Assembly (NCBI RefSeq): GCF_051486985.1
Contig: NZ_JAHVDV010000016.1
Location: forward strand, 1-64,000
Direction of reading: 5' to 3'
DNA length: 64,000 bases
Origin: CBFFRJ01 sp051486985
Lineage (GTDB): Bacteria; Pseudomonadota; Gammaproteobacteria; Enterobacterales; Enterobacteriaceae
Positions 52,109 through 61,636 of this stretch are shown piece after piece (within the stretch, counting starts at the first letter, position 1; every line of letters begins with the position of its first letter). The notes beneath the pieces are model-generated. The model was not told where the DNA came from. It worked only from the letters and a program-made list of their open reading frames with translations, and ran no database searches. Both the position numbers and the translations under genes were made by a program.

Positions 52109-53145
52109 TTGCCCAACTCCTCAAGGCGCTGCTTAGCCTTTTGGTTATCCGGCTCAGTTTGCAGCACCGTTTCATACCAGTAAGCGGCAGTATCGGGATC
52201 GGGCGTTTTAAAGCACTCGCTTGGCTTATGCTCTTTAGGATCGTATTCAGTGGCGTAAGCGAGCGCGATCTGGGTATCTCCGCCCTGGGCACGGTTAGCA
52301 TACAAGCGCTGCGCTACACCGCACTTCTTCGCCTCTTTGGCAGCCTGAATGATGGTCAACAATGCCGCGCTGTCGAGCTTTTGCTGCACACAGTTTTGGA
52401 CGAAATCAAGTTCACTCTGGCTGTTCAGATTGGCCACTGAGCACGCGCTGACCTCCGGTTTGGCTTCTGTCGCTGCCGGGGTAGCAGGTGCAGCAGGTTC
52501 AGCCGGGGCCGCCGGAGCTGGGGCTTCGGCCTGACTGTTCACGGGTTCCTGCGTCGGTGCAGAGGCGTCTCGTCCCATAAACCACCATAACGCGCCGGCC
52601 GCAATGAGCAGCACGATGAGTATGCCGGCCACGATCGGTATAAGGGATACGCTGCGTTTTGGTGGGCGCGTGTCCTGCACAGGCTGAGGAGCAATCGTCG
52701 GCTGTGCAGGCGCCACTTCAGGTTGGGCTTCAGGGGCCGGAACCGGTGCGGGTGTCGACAGCACGCTACTACTGCTGTAATTCCCCGTCTGGCCACGCGC
52801 ATCCGATGAGAACAGCTCATCACGCACCATTTGCAGTGTCGTACTGCGCGTTTCACCTGACGCCAGTTTGACCTGAATTTGCACCTGACTTGCCCTTTCC
52901 AGCAGCGGATTCAGAAGGGTCGGCCCGATACGGAAACCACTGCCGTTGCTTAGCGGATAACCACCATCAATGGTGAACCAGTGGGGAGCCGGGCTCCAGT
53001 TGCTGTCGGGTTGCAGATAGTTTTGTTCGTTATTGCACAGGCAAAAGGTCAGGCTGGCGAGCAGAGACTGTTCACCACGCAAACGGATCATCAACTGGGC
53101 AGTGCCCGGCACGGCAGGTTGACAGGCAAAAATTTTAGCTAGCAT
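52105..53145 (-). CDS. Bitopic membrane protein with periplasmic Sel1/TPR-like tail
   Basis: A 346-aa protein I cannot place in a named family. A cytoplasmic N-terminal domain (about 1-115) is followed by a Pro/Ala-rich linker, one membrane helix (about 166-190, preceded by KRSVS, so N-in/C-out), an Ala/Pro-rich linker, and a periplasmic C-terminal helical-repeat domain with AYWYETVLQTEPDNQKAKQRLEELGK-type TPR spacing (only part quoted: AYWYETVLQTEPDNQ). Four cysteines in the periplasmic half (SACSV, QNCVQ, KKCGV, SECFK) could form two disulfides. It overlaps srfC by seven bases and the vWA gene by four. Confidence 0.75.
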   Translation of the reverse strand: MLAKIFACQPAVPGTAQLMIRLRGEQSLLASLTFCLCNNEQNYLQPDSNWSPAPHWFTIDGGYPLSNGSGFRIGPTLLNPLLERASQVQIQVKLASGETRSTTLQMVRDELFSSDARGQTGNYSSSSVLSTPAPVPAPEAQPEVAPAQPTIAPQPVQDTRPPKRSVSLIPIVAGILIVLLIAAGALWWFMGRDASAPTQEPVNSQAEAPAPAAPAEPAAPATPAATEAKPEVSACSVANLNSQSELDFVQNCVQQKLDSAALLTIIQAAKEAKKCGVAQRLYANRAQGGDTQIALAYATEYDPKEHKPSECFKTPDPDTAAYWYETVLQTEPDNQKAKQRLEELGK

Positions 53146-55850
53146 GACAGGTTCTCTTGTTTCATTTGGCCGATAATCTGGCCAAGTTGCCGGTTATGTT
53201 CGATGGAGATATCGCGGGTGGCACTATGACCCGCATTGTCCAGAATGAGGGTCATCAGCGCGGACAACCAGTCACCCATGTAGGCGACGCCGGGTTGCGG
53301 CGCGAGAGAAGGCAGTTGTGGAAGCTCATCCTGCCCAAGCGTTGCCTGTCGGGCAAAGACTTTCTTTTTCTCGCCCACATAGCTATTGGGAACCTGATCC
53401 TCAGGCAAGGAAAGGTAACCAAACCAGGCGATAAAATCGCGGATGGTCAGCTGCGCACGTAACACCTGGCGAGCCATCAACTGGCTACGAAGCGTGCCTG
53501 CCTGCTCCTGTCCTGCGAGGGCATGTTTCAGCTTACCCTCCAGTTCCAGACGAGTACTGGCAGTGATGAGCTCTTCACAAAGCAGCGTGATCATGTCGCT
53601 GTTCATGCCCAACTGCTGCCAGCTTGCGGTTTGCAGCGGTAAATCGCGTAAATGCGCTACCCAGACTTTGAATACTTCATGTGCAAAGGCGTCATCACGG
53701 CCCACGCGTTCAGGCAGCGGCGCGGCTGCCTCATCCATAGCACTTTTGTCATCAGCAGGCGCAGTGGCGAAAGGATTATCGGCAAAAGGATTGCTGGCAA
53801 ACGGGTTAGCGCCAAATGGATTAGCTGCAAAGGAGACCGCTGCCCGAGGCTCACCGGCCGCCTGAGATTCATTGTCCTGGTCGCGGATACTCAGATAAAT
53901 GTTACGCAGTTCATGCGGCGGCAGATCCAGGCGATTTATCATTTCGCCTATGCTCGGTGCGCAGGCCGATAAACCTTGCCAGAGATCTTTAGCAATGGCT
54001 TGCTTCTGCTCAATCTTGCCCTCGCCATCCTTTTCAAACCAGCGTCCCAGTTGTTTTTCGACCGTATTCTCACGGCACGCTCGCAACTGCGTTTGCAGAC
54101 GTTTTAATTTGAACTCCAGATTGGCGACACCACGAAGTGCTTCGGTCAGGCGATGCATGCCTCCATCATTCAAGGAGAGCATGGCTTCCCACGCCGCGCT
54201 GGGGTCGGCTACGTGGCGTTTAATTTTTTCACCACTGGCAAAGACGGTGCCCATTGTATCGAGTACGCCGCGATAGCGATCGGCGAGAGCCACTTCTTTA
54301 AGGCTCTCCTGGCCGGGGATGTTTTCCAGCGTCAGGAAGGGGTTATCCATGCCGGGTTTACGTACAAGGAAGCAGTTATTAAAAGGCTGACCAGGCGACC
54401 ACTCTTTTAGCCATTCATACTGAGCAAAACGTTCCAATAGCGTGATATGCAGCATGCCGTCACAGGCTTCTTTCAACTGACTTTCCGTCTTTTTCAGACT
54501 GTCAGTGATGCGCATATCACACATGGTAATGGCCCAGAATAGCCCCGGCTTCGTGCCTCCGCGCTCGTCTGCATTTTTGCCCTGGGTTTTGTCCACCCAA
54601 CGCGTTAACACCGGACCAACATCGGCAACGTCACTTTGTTTAAACGAGCTGGCGCAAACGACCAGGGCATTCATTTCCTGGTTATCGGTATAGCGCTCAA
54701 AGAGGTAGGCAACCTTGCCGCGAAGCAGGAGCTGTGAGACAGGGTTATCCGGATCAGCATCTTTCAGAGCGGTGAGCTTCAGGCGTCCACGGTAGCCCGG
54801 GAAGTCAAGTAAGTCGACCTGCCTGGTCACGCTCTGGTCGGTCACTTCTGCCAGCGGGAAAATGAGCTCAGAGGTCAGTGCCGCCAGTTCAGCTTGTGAC
54901 AAGCTGGCGCTACCCGTCTGCTGGTTTTCTTTCCAGAATCGAATTTCGACAGAGTGACTCTGATTTGAGCCAAGCTTATTAAGGCTATCGACATTCATGA
55001 TGCTGCCACGACTATGATCGATCAGTGTCTCCAGCGGAGCAAACACCATTTCGGCGTGGTTAAGTTTTGCCAGCACATTGGCGAGCGAACGATAGGTTTC
55101 GGTCAGCTCAGGTAACTCCCCCCAAAGCAAAGAGAAGAGTTCTGCTCGCTCATTGGGGCTGAGCATCGGGGCGACTTTAAGCACCTGCGGCCAGTATGCA
55201 TGCTCCAGTTTTTCGACTGATTTCTTGAATGACGCGTTCAGGTAATCCCATAACGCTACAACGTCCTCACTGCTGACGCCACTGTGTGCGTTTGCCTGGC
55301 CTGAACGTTGCAGGTACGGACGCAAGCGCTCTTCGATTCGGCTTTCATCCAACTGGTAAGACAGTTGTTCGTGGTTAAAGTCATTAAACCAGGTGTTAGC
55401 AAGAATTTTTGCAAGGTCTATCTCACTGAACAGGCGCAACGGAACCGGATAACCTGTCGGCGCATCAGGGACCTGCCGGGTAAAACGGGTGACCAACCCC
55501 GTTGCTTCCTTGCCCCCGCCGACCGGGTTCACCTCTTTAATGAAGTCTACTTTACGATCGCCGTAAAGCGCTTCCAGCTCACCATTGCTACCCGCGGCTA
55601 ATGCCGAAATAAGATAGGACTTACCGGCTTGTGAGATGCCGAAGAAACCCACCGTCATGGGGGTGGTGGAGACCCGGCCCAAACTGTTGGCAAGATTTTT
55701 AGTGCGTAATAAACCTAAGTTGAGCTTATCCGCTTCGTTATCCAGGCGGCGGGAACGGGGGCGTACTGTCTCTACCCAGCCCAGTGCATCCTGGCAGCCT
55801 TTGGCGATAGCTGCCCAACCTTGTTGAAGGGAAATTTGTTCGTTGTTCAT
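53139..55850 (-). CDS. srfC: SrfC, dynamin-like P-loop GTPase
   Basis: A 903-aa cytoplasmic protein of the SrfC 'virulence factor' family (named in Salmonella as SsrB-regulated). It has a GTPase-like G1 motif GFFGISQAGKSYLISALA near residues 68-85 and a G3-type DFPG in QVDLLDFPGYRG near 343-354, widely spaced by a helical insertion as in dynamin-like proteins; the rest is mostly helical. Residues 674-698 are five tandem pentapeptides (FAANP, FGANP, FASNP, FADNP, FATAP) that give four NPF motifs. Its start shares one base with the srfB stop (TAATG), so synthesis is coupled. Function is unproven. Confidence 0.88.
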   Translation of the reverse strand: MNNEQISLQQGWAAIAKGCQDALGWVETVRPRSRRLDNEADKLNLGLLRTKNLANSLGRVSTTPMTVGFFGISQAGKSYLISALAAGSNGELEALYGDRKVDFIKEVNPVGGGKEATGLVTRFTRQVPDAPTGYPVPLRLFSEIDLAKILANTWFNDFNHEQLSYQLDESRIEERLRPYLQRSGQANAHSGVSSEDVVALWDYLNASFKKSVEKLEHAYWPQVLKVAPMLSPNERAELFSLLWGELPELTETYRSLANVLAKLNHAEMVFAPLETLIDHSRGSIMNVDSLNKLGSNQSHSVEIRFWKENQQTGSASLSQAELAALTSELIFPLAEVTDQSVTRQVDLLDFPGYRGRLKLTALKDADPDNPVSQLLLRGKVAYLFERYTDNQEMNALVVCASSFKQSDVADVGPVLTRWVDKTQGKNADERGGTKPGLFWAITMCDMRITDSLKKTESQLKEACDGMLHITLLERFAQYEWLKEWSPGQPFNNCFLVRKPGMDNPFLTLENIPGQESLKEVALADRYRGVLDTMGTVFASGEKIKRHVADPSAAWEAMLSLNDGGMHRLTEALRGVANLEFKLKRLQTQLRACRENTVEKQLGRWFEKDGEGKIEQKQAIAKDLWQGLSACAPSIGEMINRLDLPPHELRNIYLSIRDQDNESQAAGEPRAAVSFAANPFGANPFASNPFADNPFATAPADDKSAMDEAAAPLPERVGRDDAFAHEVFKVWVAHLRDLPLQTASWQQLGMNSDMITLLCEELITASTRLELEGKLKHALAGQEQAGTLRSQLMARQVLRAQLTIRDFIAWFGYLSLPEDQVPNSYVGEKKKVFARQATLGQDELPQLPSLAPQPGVAYMGDWLSALMTLILDNAGHSATRDISIEHNRQLGQIIGQMKQENLSC
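53757..53831 (-). repeat. Five tandem 15-base units encoding F-A-x-N-P repeats in srfC
   Basis: Read on the minus strand, the units start TTTGCAGCTAATCCA, then TTTGGCGCTAACCCG, TTTGCCAGCAATCCT, TTTGCCGATAATCCT and TTCGCCACTGCGCCT. Protein period is exactly five residues. Synonymous changes between units show the repeat is old or selected at protein level instead of a fresh slippage product. Confidence 0.85.
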
Positions 55851-58800
55851 TATTTTTTAACGCTCCCGCTATCGAGCCAGTGGCGGTTGTCAATGAGCCC
55901 GGTATCCGGCATGGTATTGAGCTCCAGCTCTATATCTTTTTTGCTGAACGATTTATCGGTGTTGCTGCTGACGTCGGCAACGATCAGACGATCGCTGATG
56001 AGTCCTAATCGGCGAGCATCTTTTCCTTTATCAATCATCAGCCTGACGTTGAGGTACGGCGAACCGTTGTCCGTTGAGGTCGCGGCCGAAAATTTTCTGC
56101 GACCTTCTTCGCTAAACCGTAGGGTATAGAGTGGGGATGCTGACCAGCGCTCAGCATCCAGTTGACGATACCCCAGGCGCAGGTCACCGCGCATGACGAT
56201 GCTCTGCGTCGTGGCTTCACCCTCAGGGCTGGTAATAACAGGCAACTTAATCTGACCATTTTCAGATTCGATATGGCGATAGACCACATCAGCATCGTGA
56301 ATCAGGTTATCCATATCAATGATGCCGATATGGCGAATCGTTGAATAAGGTTTCAGCGCCGAAGTGCGGAAATGGAAGTTCGGAATGCTATGGTTGGCGC
56401 ACAGTTGCGTCAACATCGCGCCCACAGATGCCGTGCTCTTCGGATCGTCAATATGACCGTTTTTGTGGAATGGGTACCAGGTACCTGTCTGATAGCCATG
56501 AAGCGCTAAAATACGCCCCGGCGGCAACGGCAGATTCCGTCGTACGATAGCCTGAATACCTGGCAACTGGGATGGGCGTCCAGTCAACAGCAACAAATCG
56601 CAGTTATAGCAGGAGACGACCTCACACAGGGCCGTCAGCACTTTATCGATATTGAACTTACCGGAGCACAAATCGCTGTGCACTTTCGCCAGCGGAAGAT
56701 TCAGGACGATGTTACCCAGTTTAAAGTCCTGAGGCCCGCCTGCTTTTTGCACTTCCCGGCGCACAAAGGCTTCTACTTCTTCTCTGAGGCTGCCCGTGGG
56801 GAGTAACTCACTGACCTGCTGATTTATCAGCAGATGCGTTTGTTCATCCAGCGGATCGAAGTGTTCATAGCGGCTCAGGATGTGCAGTGCCAGCGGCACG
56901 AACAGTTGCAGGCTTAACTGCTGACGCAACACCGCTTCGGCTGCGCTGATATTTTGTGAACCACACAGCTGCGACATCAGGGTGTCTACCGTGTGCACAC
57001 CCGCTTCGCGTAAAGCCTGTTCGAAAGCGGGAAGTACATAGGACTGAATGACATCCAGCAGAATATCATCACCGGCGATTTTAAAGCTGTCACGAAAACG
57101 CTGGTGAGGAATGATGTGAACGTTCGCGCCCCCCCCGGCTAAACCGTTGCGATCCAGACGATAATCGGTAATCACCAGATCTGTGGTGCCACCGCCAATA
57201 TCGATGGAGGCAATGGTAATGGCTTCGCGATCTTTGCGATCCGGGCGACCCAAAGTGTTAAAAAACACTTCTGGATGACCCGCAAAGTTTTGATTGATTT
57301 CGGTATAGAGATACACGAGTTGAGCGCAGGAAGCCTCGTCCCACTCCACGCGAATTTTTGGCAGCGGGATTTTGATATTGCCCTGGGTATGTGGCTCTAC
57401 TTCATCATCATAAGGATTGTTTTCGCCCGTATGCCAGCGCAGAGATTTCCAGACTAAGCCCACCGCCTGACGCATTCTGTCATCGAGAATGCAGCGCTCT
57501 GCCATCGGCAGACCTGGCGGAACGGTAAGAATAATGTGCCGGAGCTGACGAGGGATTCCCGCATGACCTTCACGAATGCGTTGCTCCGGGCTGTTGATCT
57601 GGCTTATCGCCTGCGTCAGTACTTCCGACAGCATAAATGTCATCAGAGAACTGCGGGAGTAACGTGGTGTGAAAACGGGGATGCGATCCATTTCGTCTTC
57701 AATGGTGTGCAGCGCTTCGCCTTTTTCATCGATCAGATTGGCAAAGGGGGCCGCTGTGGCGAGGGGGTTGGTATCCTGCACATAGCTGCCGTTAAAGCGC
57801 CAGCCCTGGCCATAGAACTTCTCATCCCACAGGTAGCGTTTAGGACTGGATAACCCCGTGGAACCTTCACTGCCCCGACGGCGGGCGGCTAAACGACTGG
57901 CTTCACCGCCAATACGGGCGATGGTTGGCCACTGGAAAGCATCGTGACGGCCGCTGCGTACTGAGCAGTGATCTTTACCAAAAAAGGCTTGAGAGAACTC
58001 GACCTGGCTCTGAAAGGGGTCTGTATAGACATGTTCAGGGGAGCTGAGGTCGCGCAGTTTAAGCACATAGTTGTGCATAAGCCCTGAACCAGACTGACCA
58101 TGGTCTTCAATCAAAATGCCGCAGGTGCGGGAATTACCCACATCAAGAATGAGATCAACCGCGATAGGTTTGATGGCATTGACCTCCCGATTCGCGATCA
58201 TTCTGAACTGGGGGAGTTCAATCACCGGTTCGGTCTGCGTTTGTAGGCCTTCCACAGGAATCGCCATCAATGACAGAAGATTAAGGTAGTGCGCCAGAGG
58301 GTACTGCTGAGCAAGCTCTTCTTCACGCTCGTCAATGTCCCGCCCTTTACTGGCGTCCGTATAGACTTCAACCAGCCAGTCCTTGACCCATTCCTGAGTC
58401 AGATACCAGTTAAGCGCATAGGTCGCGGTAGCGACAGCAAAGGTCGCACCGGCATTCACGTCCTCTTGATTCGGGCTGAGATCGGCGGCGGCCTGCTGCT
58501 TCGCCATAATGCGGGTATCAATCGCCAGCGTCATACGGTGGGTATGACCATCCAAATCGGGTTCATCCAGCTTCACTAAACGAAAACGCGCCCAGTTTAG
58601 CGGCCCTTCCTGATAAATATTCGGTGGACTGAAGCGAAACAGGGGGAGAGGCAGCCAGACGCTATCCAGTAATTTAAGGCTCTGTTCGATTGGAATATCG
58701 TACTGACTTTTGGCCTTTTCAATGTTGCCAGCTGTCGGCTGATAGAAATAGTAATCACGTTGTTCATTGTAAATCAGACGCGTAAGCACGCCGTTGGCGA

Positions 58801-58918
58801 GTTTGACAAATTCACCCGCAGGCTGACGTTTAAGCGTTAAACCAAAATCCATAAACTGGATCCCGGAATCGCCAACCAGTGTGATTTGACGATCAAAAGA
58901 AATAATCTCAGGCAACAT
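55850..58918 (-). CDS. srfB: SrfB, actin/HSP70-fold ATPase-like protein
   Basis: A 1022-aa cytoplasmic protein of the SrfB 'virulence factor' family. Two phosphate-binding motifs of the ASKHA (actin/HSP70) superfamily are plain: DLILDVGNSRTCGILIED (phosphate 1, near 254-271) and ASIDIGGGTTDLVITDY (phosphate 2, near 571-587); an adenosine-type LLTGRPSQLPGIQ lies near 780. The N-terminal 250 residues and the C-terminal 150 are family-specific. AGGGACG precedes the ATG. It lies between srfA (17-base gap) and srfC (one-base overlap), the order known from Salmonella. Confidence 0.9.
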   Translation of the reverse strand: MLPEIISFDRQITLVGDSGIQFMDFGLTLKRQPAGEFVKLANGVLTRLIYNEQRDYYFYQPTAGNIEKAKSQYDIPIEQSLKLLDSVWLPLPLFRFSPPNIYQEGPLNWARFRLVKLDEPDLDGHTHRMTLAIDTRIMAKQQAAADLSPNQEDVNAGATFAVATATYALNWYLTQEWVKDWLVEVYTDASKGRDIDEREEELAQQYPLAHYLNLLSLMAIPVEGLQTQTEPVIELPQFRMIANREVNAIKPIAVDLILDVGNSRTCGILIEDHGQSGSGLMHNYVLKLRDLSSPEHVYTDPFQSQVEFSQAFFGKDHCSVRSGRHDAFQWPTIARIGGEASRLAARRRGSEGSTGLSSPKRYLWDEKFYGQGWRFNGSYVQDTNPLATAAPFANLIDEKGEALHTIEDEMDRIPVFTPRYSRSSLMTFMLSEVLTQAISQINSPEQRIREGHAGIPRQLRHIILTVPPGLPMAERCILDDRMRQAVGLVWKSLRWHTGENNPYDDEVEPHTQGNIKIPLPKIRVEWDEASCAQLVYLYTEINQNFAGHPEVFFNTLGRPDRKDREAITIASIDIGGGTTDLVITDYRLDRNGLAGGGANVHIIPHQRFRDSFKIAGDDILLDVIQSYVLPAFEQALREAGVHTVDTLMSQLCGSQNISAAEAVLRQQLSLQLFVPLALHILSRYEHFDPLDEQTHLLINQQVSELLPTGSLREEVEAFVRREVQKAGGPQDFKLGNIVLNLPLAKVHSDLCSGKFNIDKVLTALCEVVSCYNCDLLLLTGRPSQLPGIQAIVRRNLPLPPGRILALHGYQTGTWYPFHKNGHIDDPKSTASVGAMLTQLCANHSIPNFHFRTSALKPYSTIRHIGIIDMDNLIHDADVVYRHIESENGQIKLPVITSPEGEATTQSIVMRGDLRLGYRQLDAERWSASPLYTLRFSEEGRRKFSAATSTDNGSPYLNVRLMIDKGKDARRLGLISDRLIVADVSSNTDKSFSKKDIELELNTMPDTGLIDNRHWLDSGSVKK

Positions 58919-58935
58919 AATGTAATTCGTCCCTG

Positions 58936-60441
58936 TTAAGTATTGGGTTGTAGCATACGAATAGGGAAGGTTTTATCCCCATCATTGCTGCCGACACAAT
59001 CGGCGTGGCCGGAAGCAGGCGATTTGCATGCGATGGTCGGGCCGATAAAGTTTGAACCGTCACTGCATTTCATCTGTTCAGGATTAGAGATGTTTAACGC
59101 ACCTTTTTCGACGTTCCCCATGGCGGCTCCGGTACAGGTTACGCCACTGGACTGACGGACGCTGACGGTGCCGTTACCCTGGTTGAAGTTATATTGCAGT
59201 TGCAAAGGGCGACCGGTGAGCTTGTCCTGAATACCGCCATTAACGCGCCATTGCCCATTGAGAAATTGCGCCGGTCCATCACTGACTGAGGGAGGGATAA
59301 TCAGTGGCTCGCCCTGCGCGGGAATAACAGGCGGCTGAGTGTGAGGGGCAACATCATGCGGTTGCGCATCGTGATTTTGCGCTTCGCTCACCGTAGGTTC
59401 CTGAACCATCGGCGGCACTGCATCCACGGGCGGAACGGCAGCGGTGGCGTCTTCACCTGCTGGCGCATTTTGCGCTTCCCCGCTACGCGGGCTGGCATCC
59501 AGGACAGGCGCCTCAGCAGGCGCAGCAGAGGAGGGGGTCTCGGGTACTAAACTGCTGGCGTCGGGGGCGGCCGTCGTGGTGCCGACAGTTTCGTTGTTTT
59601 CTGTCGCCACTTTCGGCGCATTGACGGAGTTTCCTGCCGGGAGTGTCACCTCGGGAACCTTGCCGTTTCCGACCTCTACCGTCGGCAGGCTTTGATTTTT
59701 ATCCGCTGAAATCCACGGTAGCCCGGGTAATGACAGCGATGGCGCACAGCCACGAAGCAGACCCAGCAAGAGTGCCAGACACAGCAATGCCAGAAGCAGC
59801 CAGAGTAACCAGCGCCAGTTCCAGCGGCGGACAGGTGTCACCGTCTCCACAGCGGGCGCGTTTTGCACCCATGAGGTGCGGGGCGGCGTTTCAGGCTGCG
59901 CTGCGCTGGCGGCCGACGGCGTTGCGGCGGCTACTGAAGAGGATTGTAGCCAGTGCATAGGATTGCTTTGTACGCCGGTGGGGTGCACAAATCCCCAAAA
60001 CGTAATGACCAGCACCCCGTTAACCAGATAGACAAAGTCATAATCCGGAAAATGGACCACCGATTTTAATAATTGCGCAAATACCCGTCGGTCACCGCCT
60101 GCACCCGTTTGATCGGCATTAAGCATTTGCTCACTTAAGGCCTGGACTGCCACCTGGAACTCTTCAAATTGCTGACGCGCAGAGGCTTGCTCGGCTTCAC
60201 TTGCTCCACTCCAGGGAATGACGTCGCCGGGAAAACTGCTGTACCAGTCAGTTCTGTCGCCCCCCTGATCGTTTTGCGGGACGGCAAGGTGTCGGGCCAG
60301 ATCGCGCCCGGCATCCAGGCGATAGATGGCTTCACGAAGCTGAAACGCCATCTTAAAAACGGGATAACCAGTTTCGCCCAGCGCTTTAAACGAGGAGTTA
60401 TTGCCGGTACGTAACAGAGGTCCCTGAATCGAATTTCGCAT
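58936..60441 (-). CDS. srfA: SrfA family bitopic membrane protein
   Basis: A 501-aa protein. The N-terminal cytoplasmic domain (about 1-165) holds a conserved hydrophobic core DYDFVYLVNGVLVITFWGF near 130-148. One membrane helix (about 207-230) follows VRRWNWRW, so the C-terminus should be periplasmic. A long Pro/Ala/Glu-rich linker (about 245-390) leads to a C-terminal beta-rich domain with four cysteines (VTCTG, MKCSD, IACKS, ADCVG). Position just upstream of srfB identifies it as the srfA counterpart. AAAAGG precedes the ATG. Confidence 0.75.
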   Translation of the reverse strand: MRNSIQGPLLRTGNNSSFKALGETGYPVFKMAFQLREAIYRLDAGRDLARHLAVPQNDQGGDRTDWYSSFPGDVIPWSGASEAEQASARQQFEEFQVAVQALSEQMLNADQTGAGGDRRVFAQLLKSVVHFPDYDFVYLVNGVLVITFWGFVHPTGVQSNPMHWLQSSSVAAATPSAASAAQPETPPRTSWVQNAPAVETVTPVRRWNWRWLLWLLLALLCLALLLGLLRGCAPSLSLPGLPWISADKNQSLPTVEVGNGKVPEVTLPAGNSVNAPKVATENNETVGTTTAAPDASSLVPETPSSAAPAEAPVLDASPRSGEAQNAPAGEDATAAVPPVDAVPPMVQEPTVSEAQNHDAQPHDVAPHTQPPVIPAQGEPLIIPPSVSDGPAQFLNGQWRVNGGIQDKLTGRPLQLQYNFNQGNGTVSVRQSSGVTCTGAAMGNVEKGALNISNPEQMKCSDGSNFIGPTIACKSPASGHADCVGSNDGDKTFPIRMLQPNT

Positions 60442-60490
60442 TGTCTAAACCTTTTGAGGCTGTTAATTAACGCACGTAAGATGTATCTGG

Positions 60491-61636
60491 CTAATTTTTG
60501 CTGGCGCCGGGCGTCCACTCAAAGCCCCAACCGTAATGCTTATCCAGCGATTCTCTGTCGGCAAAGAAGTTGTCGAGCCGTTCAACTTTGATGTTGCCAT
60601 CCACATTTTTTAAACGGGCAATAGCCGCAACGTTGTTACGTTCATTGCCATCAACCAGCGTGGAGCTAATGGGGGCCTGATCGGGAATATAGAGGGTGAT
60701 AGTGGCATTCGTTCCCTGCCAGTTGTCCGTACCGCCGTAGATGAAGCTGTAAATCAGCACCTCATCAATTTCCTGCCATTGGCTACCGTTGATATCGAGC
60801 CACTCACCATCTTCGTCGCCACCCCCGCGTAAATCCTTCTGCAGCAACATATAGGGGGGGTTATCGTAGTGACCGAGAAATTTACTGAGCGCTTCAACCC
60901 CGCCAATGTCGCCATTTTTGAAGCGGACAAACGCGGCGATATCCAGATCAACAGGGGTTTTGTTCGCACCTTGTTGCCAGGTCAGATTGGCCCTGATCCG
61001 TCCGAAATCCTTTCTTTTGGCCAGGTTTATGCTCGGGTTGTCCTGGGTTAATTCGGTATTCGCCGGGGAGGACGCAGCAGCGGTGACAGGCGGCTCCGGC
61101 TGAATGGCGACAGGGCGGTTATGACAGAAGTACCACCAGCCTGCGAGTGCCAGCAGGATCAAGAGCAGCAGCAACAGCAACCAGGGCAGAAAGCGTCGCC
61201 ACCACGGTATGAGAGGTGCTGGAGGAATGGGCACGGATGCCATCTGAGACGGCGTTACCCAGTCGATTAATACTGGTTCGCCGCCGACGTCATAACAGGT
61301 CAATTGCCCGGAGTGGTTAAGTAGGGTTTGCAAAGCCTTGGCCGGCTTATCCTCCCCCCGTGCGGTAAGTTGTTCGACCAGGCCCGCAACAATGTCCTGA
61401 TAATGCTGCCGCTTGTTCTGTACTTTAAGCTGTTCCGCCTCATTCAGCGTAGACGCAGGTCTGGCAAGGCCCTGACGCTCTGTCCACCACTCAAGATGGC
61501 CATCAGTACTGCGACGTGCGGTCGCGTAGAGCAGCGCCAGAGACGGAGGAAGATGGCGATGAATAATCGCTACCGTTTCCTCATACGTTGCCAGAGCAGA
61601 ATCATCAATTGGCGCAGATCGTGTTAATCGTTGCAT
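60491..61636 (-). CDS. Bitopic protein with C-terminal TerD-like domain
   Basis: A 381-aa protein. The N-terminal helical domain (about 1-130) is followed by a membrane helix (about 145-168) preceded by WWRRF, predicting N-in/C-out. Residues about 205-381 match the TerD fold: an opening beta strand (RANLTWQQG), DLDIAAFVRF, the Ca-binding-type acidic loop GGGDEDGEWLDIN (TerD has GDNRTGEGDGDDE-like), the strand DEVLIYSFIYGG, and a C-terminal FEWTPG. TerD proteins are normally cytoplasmic in tellurite/phage-resistance loci, so a periplasmic location would be unusual. The start has no clear Shine-Dalgarno and lies inside the preceding 44-aa ORF. Confidence 0.78.
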   Translation of the reverse strand: MQRLTRSAPIDDSALATYEETVAIIHRHLPPSLALLYATARRSTDGHLEWWTERQGLARPASTLNEAEQLKVQNKRQHYQDIVAGLVEQLTARGEDKPAKALQTLLNHSGQLTCYDVGGEPVLIDWVTPSQMASVPIPPAPLIPWWRRFLPWLLLLLLLILLALAGWWYFCHNRPVAIQPEPPVTAAASSPANTELTQDNPSINLAKRKDFGRIRANLTWQQGANKTPVDLDIAAFVRFKNGDIGGVEALSKFLGHYDNPPYMLLQKDLRGGGDEDGEWLDINGSQWQEIDEVLIYSFIYGGTDNWQGTNATITLYIPDQAPISSTLVDGNERNNVAAIARLKNVDGNIKVERLDNFFADRESLDKHYGWGFEWTPGASKN

